The notes under the pieces are model-generated. The model was given only the letters and a program-made list of their open reading frames with translations. It ran no database searches and had not been told where the DNA came from. From the NCBI GenBank assembly GCA_004335835.1, contig RWJK01001429.1:62001-126000 (forward strand): a stretch of DNA of 64,000 nt. The letters are read 5' to 3'. The stretch is from Scenedesmus sp. ARA3 (lineage: Eukaryota > Chlorophyta > Chlorophyceae > Sphaeropleales > Scenedesmaceae). Each line of letters begins with the position of its first letter. Within the stretch, counting starts at the first letter, position 1. Of the stretch, positions 1 through 11,800 are shown in pieces. The position numbers and the translations under genes are program-made.

Positions 1-353
1 GGCCAGCAGCACAGCTAGCTGCAGCAGCCCTGGGCAGTCACTGCCCAGCAGCAGCATGGCGCTGACCTGACGGTGGCAGTGGCAGCAGCAGTGGCGGCAG
101 CAGCAGCAGCAGCCAGTGGTAAAGTGGTGAGTCGGCATGCAGCGCCTAGCAAGAGAGCCACACGTCTAAAATCAGAATGCAGAAGTTGTGCAAAGGACAT
201 TGTAAGCTTGATGCAAGGCGGCATGCGGGTCGGAAAGCAGGGCGGGGCCCCAAAGCGGGACGTGGGCAGCAATCCCTCTGGACAGCACAAACTAAAACCA
301 CAGCTTCAGGCACAAACTGAACGGGCAACACCGCGCCACCATCGCCAGCTCAC
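1..353 (-). other. Probable intron and continuation of the WDR7-like gene
   Basis: This lies 3' of the last exon I can place in the WDR7-like gene. A good donor (CAG followed by GTGAGC on the minus strand) sits just right of it at 353. The frame would otherwise stay open to a stop at 306, so a short read-through end is the alternative. WDR7 proteins are usually much longer than the 866 residues seen here, so I favour a gene that continues off the left edge. I could not place a further exon with confidence. Confidence 0.4.
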
Positions 354-3300
354 CTGTTGCTGCTGCCAGTCCTGTACCGCAGCAGCTGCCCGTGCAGCAG
401 CTGCCTGCTGCTGCCTGACGTCGCCCCTGTCCATGGTGCGCTGCTGCTTTGACACCCCTGCTGCCGCCCCACACTCATCACCCGCTGCAGCACCACCAAT
501 GCCAGCATCAGACAGGCCACTTGCTGCATCAGCGCCATCGGCAGCAGGCCGCTTCCTGCTGCTTGTCTGCACCCCTTCCGCCTGCTGCTGCTGCTGCTGC
601 TGCTGCGTTGAGCTGGCGGTTGCTGTAGTGGGCATGCTGAAGGGCTGGCTGTAGCTGCTGGGGCTGCAGCACAGCGCTGACTCATCATAGCCCAGCCCAG
701 CAGCAGCAGCACTGAACACAAAGCTGCTGCTGGAGCCTGCTGCCGCTGCTGCTGCTGCTGCTGCTGCTAAGTCTGCCTGTTTCTGTGATGTTTCCTGCTG
801 GCTCTCATCGGCTGCACACTCCCCAGCTGCACCAGATTCCCTGCGTGTGACTGCAGCATCACTGCTGCTGCTGCTGCCATACAGCAGCTGCCGTGACCAC
901 GGCCCCTTCCAACTGCCCTGCTGCTGCCGCAGCTTGACGCCAGCCTGGTGGCTGCTGCTGCTGCTGTGGTGGCTGCTGTGGTGATGGTGGTGGTGGTGAT
1001 GGTGAGCGTGGTGGTGTGGCACCAGGCGGCTCACATGCACATGCCAGTCACCAGCATGCCTATTGCCTGGCAGCACGCTGTGCTGCTGCTGCTGCTGCGC
1101 TGCTGGTATGCTGCTGCTGCCTAGCTGCAGCTGGTGCTGTGAAACGGCAGCATATGCCCGGTGGCTGTCAGAGACAGCAGCGAGCACGCGTGCAGCCTGC
1201 TTGGGCAATGCTTGGACTGCAGCTGCCTCTGGCCACGGATGAAGGCGCAGCGTCTGCAGCAGCACCTGCTGCTGCTGCTGCTGCTGCTGCTCAGCACCAC
1301 ACTCGTAGTTGGGGTTGCTGCTGCTGCTGTTTAGGGGCGCTGAGACTTGCCATAGCTGCTGCACTCCAAGATTGTTCCACACCACAACAGCAACATCGCA
1401 TGCCTGGCCCTGGCTGCTGCTACTTCTAGCCCCACTGCTGCTGCTGCTGCCAGCTTCCTGCTGCTGTTGTTGCTGCACCATCAAGGCACCGCCCAGAATG
1501 CGCACGGGCTGCTGCTGCTCATCTGCCCTACCAGCCCTACTTCGGCGCTGCTGCCTCCCAGATGTGCATCTGTTGCAGCTGCTGCTTGTGACACTGCTGC
1601 TGCTGCTGCTGTCGCTATCGCTATCACCTTCGTCACAGGAGGACAATGATCCATCTTCACAGCTGCTGCCGCTGCTGCTTGCCGCACAGTTGAACCGCAC
1701 CCTGTTGTTGTCTGACCCTCTCGACAACCGGCTAGCAGACCGCTGCTGCTGCTGCTGCTGTACTGCAAAGGGAACAAAGGGTGTCACGTCACTGAGCTGC
1801 AGCAGCAGCTGCTGCGCATTGTACCGCTGGCCTGCCACCTGCTGCCAAGCCAGGGGCATGCCTGTGGTGCTGCTGAAGCTGCTGCACACCAGCAGCCGCC
1901 AGCTGTTGTGCTGCACCAGCAGCAGCTGCAGCTGTAAGTCCTTGGCGCTCCTGCTGCCAGCTGTACTGCTGCTGCTGCTGAGCCTGCTGCTGCCGTTGCT
2001 GCGGCTTGCACGCAGGCAGCTGTGTGTGAGGGGTGCAGTGCTGCCGCCAGTGGCTAATGGCCGCGGCCACACCTGCGGAGGCAGTAAACAAGTTGCCATA
2101 GCATGCTCACAAGCCGACACAGGCTCAGTACAAGCTGATTGGTTCAAACCCAGCAGCAACAAGCTGGTTCACAGCAGTCGACTGCATGGTGCAGTGTTTC
2201 ACATCTACTTTGGGGGTGGCAAGTGAGTGAAGTGATAGCCCTTTCTGAGGTGAGGCAGGTTGATCCTCAAAAGGGCAGCGCAGGCAAGGCAGCCCGCAGC
2301 AGCAGCTGTATCAGCCCGCCTCACCTCATGTCTGCTGCTGCCGGCCATACTGCCCGCAAACATGACACCTGAGCGCGTGACGGCCAGCACCACTGTGTCT
2401 GCTGCTGCTGGTGCCAGCGCAGGCGCAGTCTCAAGCGCTACAGCAGCCACCACAGCATCTGCCTCACTGCTGCTGTTGCTGCTGCCGCCTGGGCTGCTTG
2501 TTGTGACAGCCACCAGGCCCAGTGGTGTCACCAGAGGGGCAGCAACCAGCGCCAGGCTGCGCCAGCGCAGCAGCAGCATCATCGGCGCATGCCCTGCAAC
2601 AGCAGCTTGCAGCAGGTGCTGCTGCTGTGCTGCCTGCTGCTGCTGCTGCTGCTGCTGTGGTGCAGCTGGGATGACAATGCACACGTGCTGCTGGTCTGGC
2701 TGTAAACCGCGGCAGCAGCAGCAGCAACAGGAGGGAAAGTGAAGACGCCAGCAGGCATGGTAGTGGAGAAGGCAAGTTGGACTCTCAACTGTTCAACTGC
2801 TTGCTTGAGCATGCGGCATCAAAATATACAACTTTGACGCATCACCAGCTGTGAACTGTTACTTGAGAGCCGCCTGCGCGCCTGCCTGTCCTCTCTAATG
2901 CACGGTGTCGCTTGCTGTGTGGCTGTTGCACCATACAGTTTCCCCTGGCTGCCTGCTTGCCTGCCTGGCTGCTTGCCTGCCTCGCTGCCTGCCTGCCAGG
3001 CCCTCACCATGTTCAGCAGCACTGGCGTCACACCAGGGGGCAGCGGTGCTGCTCGCTGCATGTCCAAGCAGCACCAGCTGCTGCTGTCCCACAGGCACAC
3101 CCAGCCATCAGCATCCATGGACAGCACATAGCTGCTGCCGCTTGCATCTGCAGTATGTCCAGCCACACACACTCACTCCGTTAGAGATGAGCAACCTTGT
3201 TTTCCTGCATACCAGTTGCTGACGTTGCAGCCACAAATGTATCCAGGCGCACTGCGCTGAGCCAGTCCTGCTGCGGGCTGGCCTCTGGCACATGCAAGCC

Positions 3301-3702
3301 TATGCAGCTGCTCTTGCTGGGCAGAGAACTGCTGTTGCCACCTGTTAGGCATTGCCGAGCGAGCTCAGCTGTTGCAGCCCCCACGCTGCTCACCAAGTAG
3401 CCCTGGAAGCAGTGCCACCACAGGGTGTGTATGCTGCTGCAGCAACACAACAGGCTGCAAGCCCACTGCTGGATGTGAAACGTCATCTGTGGCTGCTGTG
3501 TGTTGCTCCCAGCTGCACAAAAGCAAGTGAAGGTGAGCACGGGCGCCTAAGCACATCTATGCAGCAGCAAGGGTTTGATTGCTCACCACACGACGCTGCC
3601 ATCCTCGGCTCCCGTAAAGCATGTTCCAGCGCTGTCAATACCCAGAGATGTGATTGATGTATGGGGTGCGACTGGGCCCCATAGGGCTTGTACACAGTGC
3701 AT
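354..3702 (-). CDS. WDR7 / rabconnectin-3-beta-like WD40-repeat protein (3' partial)
   Basis: Exons, 5' to 3': 3702-3587, 3512-3394, 3341-3213, 3147-3008, 2699-2325, 2072-354, all in phase, giving 866 residues before the model leaves the window. The N-terminus has ALWGPVAPHTSITSL, then GTCFTGAEDGSVVCWEQ, then LSMDADGWVCLWDSSSW. This order resembles the start of WDR7, where a LWG-x(2)-PTH segment precedes blades ending in LWD. WDR7 partners DMXL proteins in V-ATPase assembly and vesicle acidification; that role is known for the family and inferred here. The last exon is very long and low in complexity, with Gln, Ser, Ala and His runs and a few WD-like strands (AVVVWNNLGVQQLW). The start is the first in-frame ATG, with an in-frame stop upstream. 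A generic WD40 protein is the alternative. Confidence 0.72.
972..1015 (-). repeat. Histidine-codon run in the WDR7-like gene
   Basis: The last exon encodes a near-continuous His tract (nine in a row, with more around an Ala), flanked by Ser runs. It is built from GTG/ATG-type triplets on the plus strand, unlike the CAG repeats that dominate the window. Confidence 0.8.
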
Positions 3703-4255
3703 ACTCAGCCTGCCCCAGGTGACCCGCTGCTTTACTGCAGGTGGAAGCCGATCTTCTTCAAACTGCCGAGATCAAGGTAACTCAAACTTCAGCCCCAAAG
3801 CTTTCAAGCTTTCATCCACCGCCATGATCAAAGCAAGAGAGGAGTTCACACTCGCAAGTTACCCAGGAAGGCTGCAATTGAAGCTATTTTTATCTAAATA
3901 TATGGTGGTTAAAGGTCGCTTTATCGTCGAAAGTGATCAGTTTGTCAAACTTTAGGTTAGCAAGGATACCATTTGAACAACCCTGAACAGCAGATGCGCG
4001 GGATGCCGAGGATGCAACGCTCAACAAGCGTTCGGCACAGCATTACCAACGAACAATAACTGCATTCAACAGTTTCATGCTGATCGCTCCGTGTTCTGTA
4101 GTGAGCTCAGTTACATCAAGTTGCTGTTCTACTGCTCATCTGCAGCACTTCCCACCTGCATTGTGCATTCATGCAACAGTCCTTGAGTTTGTCTTCTTTC
4201 AGTTAATGCGACTGCAACATCATTATATTAGCCACCGCAGATCTTGCTAGACAGC
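3703..4255. promoter_or_regulatory. Shared promoter region, WDR7-like / GPDH (553 bp)
   Basis: This is a head-to-head intergenic stretch, clearly richer in A and T than the flanking exons, especially at about 3780-3960. A TTATATTA element at 4223-4230 lies about 25 bp before the GPDH ATG and could serve as its TATA-like box. I see no coding exon here that splices in phase to either gene. Confidence 0.5.
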
Positions 4256-7200
4256 ATGTCAGGCCTCAGCACTGAACGGACAAGTGTGGGAGTTGTGGGA
4301 GGTGGTGCTTGGGGCACTGCACTGGCTGTGCACTGCGCGCGCATGGGACACCAAGTGCTGCTGTGGGCCCTAGAACCCGAGGCAAGTTGAGCACCAGCCT
4401 GCTGCAGCAGCTGCTCTTGCTTGAGCCGCGTGTCCTTCCGCTGGCACCTGATGCCTGAGCCGTGCTTGCATACACATTCTGCTCCCGTATCTGCTACCAC
4501 ACAACACAACAAACGCCAGCTCACAGACAACACAATTCGTAGCATATGAGGACGCATCATGCCTTGGTTGCTGTCACTTCTGTTGGGGCTTGCAACAGGT
4601 GGTTGAGGGCATCAATGGCCCTATCAGGGAGAACAGCCTGTACCTGCCAGGCCACAAGTGCCCTGCAGGCATGTCAGCCAGTGCCAGCTTGCAGGAAGTC
4701 GCCTCCAGCTGCAACCTGCTGCTGCTGGTGGTGCCAACACCCTTCGTAGAGAGAACCCTGGCACCTGTTGCAGCCGCATTCAAGCCAGATGCCATCCTAG
4801 TCAGCTGCACCAAGGGCATCTTAAATGACACCCTGGAGACGCCGCATGAGATCCTGCTGAGGGTGCTGCCGCGCGCCGCGCACAGCCAGCTGGCATACCT
4901 GTCAGGGCCCAGCTTTGCATCAGAGGTGGTGGCGGGGCTGCCCACAGTGGTCACAATCGCGGCACAGGTGGGCTAGATAGCATGCGCAGGTGTGACGTAG
5001 CGTCCGCAGGGGTACTGGCAGCGCAGCAGTAGCCAGCAGCATGTTGTGACATGGGTGGAAGATAACAATTTGAAGGAGCTGCATGTTGCAGCAGCTCAAG
5101 TGGCATACCCTTTGGGCAGGTCGTACTGTAGCTCTGCAGCAGCCAGTTATTTGTGCCACAGTTTTGCAGGCTGGCTGCGCTGCAAAGGGGTTACATTTGC
5201 ACTGACGGCGCTCCGCGTGGCGTGTGTGCCTGCGATTGTTTTTGCCGCTTGTGACGCTGCACCGCAGGAGGAGCGCGTGGCTGCGCGCGTGCAGTCGCTG
5301 CTGTCCACGCCGCGCTTTAGGTGCTACCGCACCACCGACGTCATCGGCGTGGAGCTGGGTGCGTGCTTGGCTGACCAGCGGCACGCATGTGGCTTGCCTA
5401 GCACTGTAGAAGCAGCCTGCAACATGCATGGCATGTGCAACAGGCCGCCTGCTGGCTGATTGTGTTATGCGGCTGCAATGTACGCAGCGTTTGTGTTCCT
5501 TTGAAAAGCTATGGTGGATGAGTCTGTTGCAGCTGTCGACTCTGGCAATGACAGGCAACGATACAGTCTGCTTCACAAGCCGACTGACCCGCAGGCTATC
5601 TGTCTGTGCTGTCTTGCCCCGGGCCATGCACTGACTGGCTGGCTGCCGTCTGCTGGCTTGATGCCTTGTGCAGGTGGTGCGCTGAAGAACGTGCTGGCCA
5701 TTGCGTGTGGTGAGCTGGCACAATGCATGCATCAACGCTCACGCTGTCAGCTGCAACAGGCTGCTGTGTGTGATGCACCTGCCCTGACTATCTATGCCTA
5801 ATGGGAGCTGTCAGATGCTAGAACATGCCTGCACACACGACAGTCCTCGTGCATCTGCGACTGAGGATTGTTTCACGGTTCCATTGCAGCAGAGTGGCTG
5901 ACACTTTGCCGTCCATGGTTGCTGCAGGTATCAGTGATGGGCTAAGCTTGGGCAATAACGCACGCGCCGCGCTCATAACGCGAGGTATGCGCTGCAGCTG
6001 CTGCAAAGCTGTTCATTGGTTTGTCATGCCCCACCGCACGATGGCCAGTCAGGCAGCTTGTAATGTGTTGTGCTGCACAACCACACAGATCAGTGCATCA
6101 CTTTGTTGGTTTCTCAAACAGCCTGTCAGCAACACTTGCGTATGCAGGGCATCTGCATGCACCGTGGGTCACTGATATGCTTGCTCGCAGGTGAGTCTCA
6201 GGTGCAGCCTGCAGTGCACACACACCATCAAATACCTTTGGCATTACTCCGAAAAGATCCTCAACACACGTGCTGTGCCACTTCACATGCCATGTTTACA
6301 CAGGCCTGGCTGAGATCACGCGCCTGGCAGTGGCCAAGGGCGCCAACCCCCTCACCATGGGCGGCCTGGCAGGCATGGGAGACCTGGTGCTCACATGCAC
6401 AGGTGGGCCTGCCAGCCTGCTGCAGTGCCAGCCAGCACCGTGCGTTGCCCGATGTCCTAACATGTGTGGCACTTCTGTCCAGGGGGGTGGCCTCGGTCCA
6501 CTTCACTGCCGTGTCAGCTGCTCCTGCCTGCAGCATGTACTTCAGGTCAGAAGCACCTGTGGAGCAGCTCCACAGCCTGCGGCAGGCTGCTGGTGTTGCG
6601 TGTGCTAAGCCCAGCACTCCACGCACTGTTACGCATGGCACCCCTGCCTGCCCCACCTCTGCACCGGCTGCTGGCTGGCTGCTGCTGCTGCTGCCGCTGC
6701 CGCCAGGCGACCTGTCGCGCAACCGCAGCGTGGGCCTGCGGCTGGGCCGTGGTGAGCGCCTGGCAGACATCACTGCCAGCATGCACGGCGCGGTGGCTGA
6801 GGGTGTGCTGACCAGCAGGGCAGCGTACGAGCTGAGCAAGCGGCTGAGGGTGGAGGTGCCTATCATCGAGGGCATCTGGCGCGTCATCCACGGTGCGGGG
6901 TTATGCAGCGGCGCCAGGGCGCAATGCGTGGTTTGCTTGTAGTGCTGGGTTGGCAGGCGGTTGATGGCAACTGCCTGCAATGGCAACATGCTTACAAATG
7001 CACGCTAGCTGTGAGTGAGCAGGCTGCTGTTCATGCTCTCACCGCAGGGGCAGTCGTGCTGCTGTCGAGCAATATGTGCTGAACTCTGTCATGCCTGCTG
7101 TGCTGTATCGATCTGCCACCATCCAACGGTTGCTGCTGCTGCTGCTGCTGAGTGCAGAGGGCGAGGACGCGCTGACTGTGGTGGAGAATGTGATGAGCCG

Positions 7201-7267
7201 GGAGCTCAAGCCTGAGCTGGACATGAGCATGCTGGCAGCCATGGCGCCAAGCATGGCCTTCGTGTAG
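4256..7267 (+). CDS. NAD-dependent glycerol-3-phosphate dehydrogenase
   Basis: This enzyme interconverts dihydroxyacetone phosphate and sn-glycerol-3-phosphate, the backbone for glycerolipids and a route to glycerol. Exons: 4256-4381, 4599-4967, 5268-5358, 5674-5709, 5928-5984, 6304-6402, 6707-6892, 7158-7267; these total 1074 nt, 357 residues, typical of GpsA-type enzymes. The Rossmann motif GGGAWG is at residues 15-20. SCTKGI (Lys114) and GGALKN (Lys200) carry the conserved catalytic lysines, and [16 protein letters not shown] and [13 protein letters not shown] follow. The glycine motif starts within 15 residues of the Met, so no transit peptide is evident; a cytosolic form is likely unless an upstream exon exists. 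Intron 1 begins GCAAGT, a GC-AG intron: the only donor I found that joins EPE to VVEGIN in phase. Exons 4 and 5 are only 36 and 57 nt. Confidence 0.95.
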
Positions 7268-8800
7268 CACCAGCATGCAGCAGCAACAGCTGTGTCGCAT
7301 GCTGGCGTAGACGGCTAGCTCATCTGGCGCTACTGATGTGTACCTGTGGCTCGCACCAGACTGCCGGAGGCGGTAACACCTGCGGCAAGTGCCTGGCCGT
7401 AGTGTGGCAGTGTGCCTGGCGGTAGTGTGCACACATTGCCACGTGGATATCAGCATCGGCAAGCTGCTGGCTAGTGCGCCGGCCGCTTCGCAGCCAGGCT
7501 GCTGTATTTAGGTTGCAGGCACATGTGCGGCGCGCATGGTTGGCATGGCTGCATTGTGAAGCAAGTGGTGGCAGCGCTTGTGACATTTGCTGTTTTTGAA
7601 ATCTCTGAGTTACAGGCACAAGTCTTGCCTGTTGTACAGCTGACTGCACACGCAATTGGCACACACTCTTGGCCGCTGGCAAGAGTCAAATCACTCATCA
7701 CGCAGCACTCACTGGGGCGCATCACGCTGCACATACTGGGCTGCGCACATGACAACATGTCCTGCTTGGGAACGTTCAGGCCAGGCACAAGGTTTGTGCT
7801 GGTGCACTCTGTGTTTCAACCAGACGTTCTACTGCATGGGATGCTGCGCTGTCAGCTTGCAGCCACGGCTGCTACATGAGGTAGTATCCAAGGGACCAGC
7901 TACTGTGTCGGCTGACGCTTCAGAGCTGCACATCGCAGCAGCTGCATGCAAAGCCGTTCTGCTGATCCCTCTAGAGTTTGGAGCTTGCACACACCATGCA
8001 TGCGCGGCTTTTTGAGTGGCCTGTTGGTGGGCCTGCTACGCTTGCTATACTGCAGGCCTATGGGCTGCAGCTGGTGCTCGCAGTGTGTCTGTCGTGCTCG
8101 CAGCTAGGCACGGCGGGCGCATACTTCCTAGCTTGCATGCAGGCGGTCACACGGGCCCCGCACAGTGTGGCTGTGGTCGCTTTTTTGGAATACAGCATGC
8201 GCACAGTGCTGTGGGGAAATATAACCGCCATGTTACTGTTACAGCCACACCAACATATACTGCATCGCCATCAGCGCGCCCCAGCGACAACAAGGATAAG
8301 GACGCACTACGCCATTGTAATAGCAAGGACTGTGGTGATCCAGACATGAGCATGGCACTCAGCAACTCCCGTACAGATAATAGCAGCTGGCCTGTCAGCC
8401 ACTGCTCCACCCTCAGCGTCTTCAACGGCAAAAGTGCAGCACCAAGCGCGCCAGTCATGCTCAGCGGACTGCGCACCTTTCAGCGCACCGCTTGAAGGTG
8501 CGTGAAGCCTTCAGGCGCGGTGGCCACCAGACCGAGCTTACATCGAACTGGCAGAGCAGTGCTCTGCTAGCAGTGCAACTTGAGTAATCCAGGACAAAAA
8601 GGAACCCTCTCTGCAGCTGCGCTGCACGCCAGCTACGACTCTCCCTGCACGCTACACTGCTGCGAGTGCACGAGGACCTCAGCCTACATGATGTATGATG
8701 TACAACGGCGCTATGCGACCGCTCAGCTACATACAGCCTGTACACACTCCCCTCACCCCAGACACTTCCCGCCGGCCAAAACTGCGCTGCAGCTCACTCG
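7268..8800. other. Convergent 3' region without a supported gene
   Basis: This 1.5 kb lies between the stop codons of the GPDH gene and the 1361-residue protein gene. Open frames here have no recognisable motif and do not splice into either neighbour. It probably holds the two 3' UTRs: TGTAA occurs on the plus strand near 8316, and on the minus strand at 8538-8542. Confidence 0.5.
8538..8542 (-). terminator. Putative TGTAA poly(A) signal
   Basis: TGTAA on the minus strand about 260 bp past the stop of the acidic protein gene. TGTAA is the usual chlorophyte poly(A) element; the assignment rests on position only. Confidence 0.35.
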
Positions 8801-11800
8801 CTAGTGGTGCCTCCAGCGTGCCACAAGTCGCGCCGCCTGCTGCGCGTTCACGCTGAACACGCGCTGCTCGTACGCGACCATCGACCTCTTCATTAGGGGC
8901 TGCAAGTCACGACCCATTGGCGCCATCCCAGGGTAGCGATCCGCCTCTTGCGTGGCCTGCTTGGCTGGCGCCCAGGCCTTGCCCTGCAGCAGCCGGAGCG
9001 CATCTTTCACCGAGCTGTGGCCAGGGTCCACGCCAGGCAGCCCAGCCAGCAGCTGCTGCGTGAAAGCTGCATCTGATAAGGCTTGGCCAACCTGCTGCAC
9101 CAGCTGCTGCGCATCAGCAGGCGCCATGAGCCCTGGCGGGACTGCCGGCGCTGCTGCTGCTGCTGCACTGCTGCTGCTGCCAGCAGCAGCAGCAGCAGCA
9201 CCTGGCCTATTGGCGCGCGACCGCTGCAGGGGCGGCAAGCCCTTGGGTGTGTGCTCTCCTGCCTGCGTGTCACCAGAGTCCTGTGGTACTGCTGTCAGGC
9301 CAGCATCACCGCTGCTGCTGCTGCTGGTGCCAGGTACCACGAAGCCGTTGCTGCGCTGCCTGCTAAAAGCAGCTTCGGATGATGCCGGCGCACCCGCTGC
9401 TGGCTCCTGCCGGCTGCGCTGCATGCTGCTGCTGCTGCCCATGAGGCTCTCCAGCAGCGTTTGCGCCAGGTCAGCACTCCAATCTGGAGTTGGGTGGCCT
9501 GCTGATCCCGGCCCACCACGGCTGATGCTGTCATTTATTCCACGCTGCAGCTCTGCCCGCGCCCTCATGCGCCGGCACTGCGGGCAGTTGCAGGCCGCGT
9601 CATCATCATCTTCATCATCATCGTCCTCGTCATCTTCGCCATCATCATCTTCGTCCTCATCCTCTTCCTCATCCGTCCATTGCTCGCTGACACTGCGTTC
9701 TCGTGCATGGCGCCTGGCCTCCACATGCTCAGCATCTTGGTCTGCACACACAACAGCAGCAGGTCACGGCAGCAGCCAGGGCAAGTGCGTGAACACACAA
9801 AGCGAGCATGCCGAGCAAGAGCCTGCACAGTGTGCCACATACAAACCACATATCAAAGATGATAACTCCCTGCTGCATAGAGAGCAGCCGTAACACAGCA
9901 TGGATCAAGCTAAAAGCTGGCACATGCGCTTGCAAGCGAGTGTGTACACACACCTGATGCTGTCTCCCAGCCGTGGCTGCCATCGCCGTCATCATCATCA
10001 TCAGAGCTGACAGTCTGCCCGGCGCGCAGCCGCGGGTTCGCGTCAATCAGCTGCTGCTGCTCCCGCCGCAGCTGCTGCTGCGCCTCCAGCTGCTGCTGCT
10101 GCGCCTGCTGCTCCTCGGCAGTCCAGCTGAACTGCTGCAGGGGCTGCCCCAGGAAGCCCCGCCTGAAGCCACTGCTGCTGCTGTTGGTGGCGGTGCCAGC
10201 AGCCGGCCGCACTATGTTGCTGAGCCTGGCAGCCGCTGCTGCCACCCCCTGCCGTGCAGCTGGCGCGTGCTGCCCCTCTGCGTCAGAGGCAGCCTCCAGG
10301 CCTGCAGCCATGCACACGAGAAGTGGCTGCTGAGTGGCAGCAGAGCATGTGTGGTGGCGTGCATCGCAGCAATCAGACCTTCATAATGGTGAAGCAAGAG
10401 GTTTGCACCAGACAGACATGCGCCTATCCGCCAGCATAGGAGCGACAAACTGCTTGGACTGCCCCTGTACACAGCAGTAGCCAGCTCCAGCATAACGGGC
10501 TCCGTACACACCCATGTCTACACACACTATGATGCCTTCCTGCAAACTGCCCTGCTGCACCTTGCGCTTGCCACCCCTGCTCCACATGCGTACTGCCCAG
10601 CTGCCGCTGCGTCCTCACCCACCCGCCCATCACCTCACCTGGCATGCTGTCAACCTCACTGTCGCAATCTACCAGCCCCGGCGGCGCATCGCTCTCCTCA
10701 TCACTCTCGCCGCCGCTGCTGCCCCCAGCCCACAAGCCCGCCTCATCCTCAGCTGACTCCAGTGCTGGCGGCTCATCCCCACTGCTGCTGCCCACAAGTG
10801 ATGGCAGTGCATCGTCGCTAACGGACAGCTCGCCGCTGCTGCTGAATTCATCCTCTGTGCCGCACTCCAGCTCTGGCATGCCTGCCAGATCATTCTCGCT
10901 GCTGCTGTCAGAAGCGTCCGGGTCATTCAAGTCAGGCGGCAGTTCATCGTCGTCATCATCGCCCTCAGATGACAGCAGCGGCGCAATGCTGCTCTCCTCT
11001 GACGCGTCTGCAGCACAGTGCACAGTCACAGTCACAAGAGACCGACGGTGCGCAATGCAGCCAAGGTAAAGCACAAGGTAGCACTTGTGACAGCAGGTCT
11101 GTAACTTGCTGCAGCGCATGTGTAGCAGCATTGCTTGATGCAAGATGCAAGCAGTGTTTTGCAGCCAAACGTAGCATAGCCCAGCAGCCACTGCAACAGG
11201 TCAAAGGCGCCACCCCCCCCAACCAATCAGCAACTCACCATCGCTGAATTCATCTGAAGCAGCCACCAGCTGTGGCACGTCGTCACTGTCATAACTGGCA
11301 TCCAACAGCGGCGGCGGCAGCGAGCCGGCGCTGCTGCTGCTGCTGCTTCTACGGAGGCGCAAGCCTCTGGTTGCTGCTGCCAGTGCTGCAGCACTGGCAG
11401 CAGCAGCAGCAGCAGCAGCAGCGGCAGGCCCTGGCCCCGCTAGGTCCTCGTCAGCGCTGTCATCAGCATCAAAGAGTGGTGGCAGTTGTGACATGTCATC
11501 TGACGTGTCACCGTCATCTGACACCACCGCAATGTCCTGAAGCCTGCCAGGCAGGCTGGGGACACCAGCAGCCCGGCCTGCACCTGGTGCTGCTGGCATT
11601 GAAAATACGAAATGCTGCTGCTGCTGTTGTTGCTGCCCTGCGATGGCAAAGTCTTCCTCATCACTGTCTCCCTGCCTGCTGCGCTTCGGCCTGTGAGCCT
11701 GTGCATCACCACCAGCAGCAGCAGCAGGAGCAGCAGCAGCAGCACCGCTGCTTGATGACGCCTGACCGGCCGTAGCAGAACTAGAAGCACCTGCTGCTGC

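Noticed and set aside
306..2226. Long Leu/Cys-rich and Ala-rich open frames on the plus strand opposite the WDR7-like exon
   Set aside because: They are antisense readings of CAG/CTG runs (CTG gives Leu, TGC gives Cys, GCA/GCT gives Ala). The minus-strand frame carries the WD40 motifs and joins its neighbours in phase.
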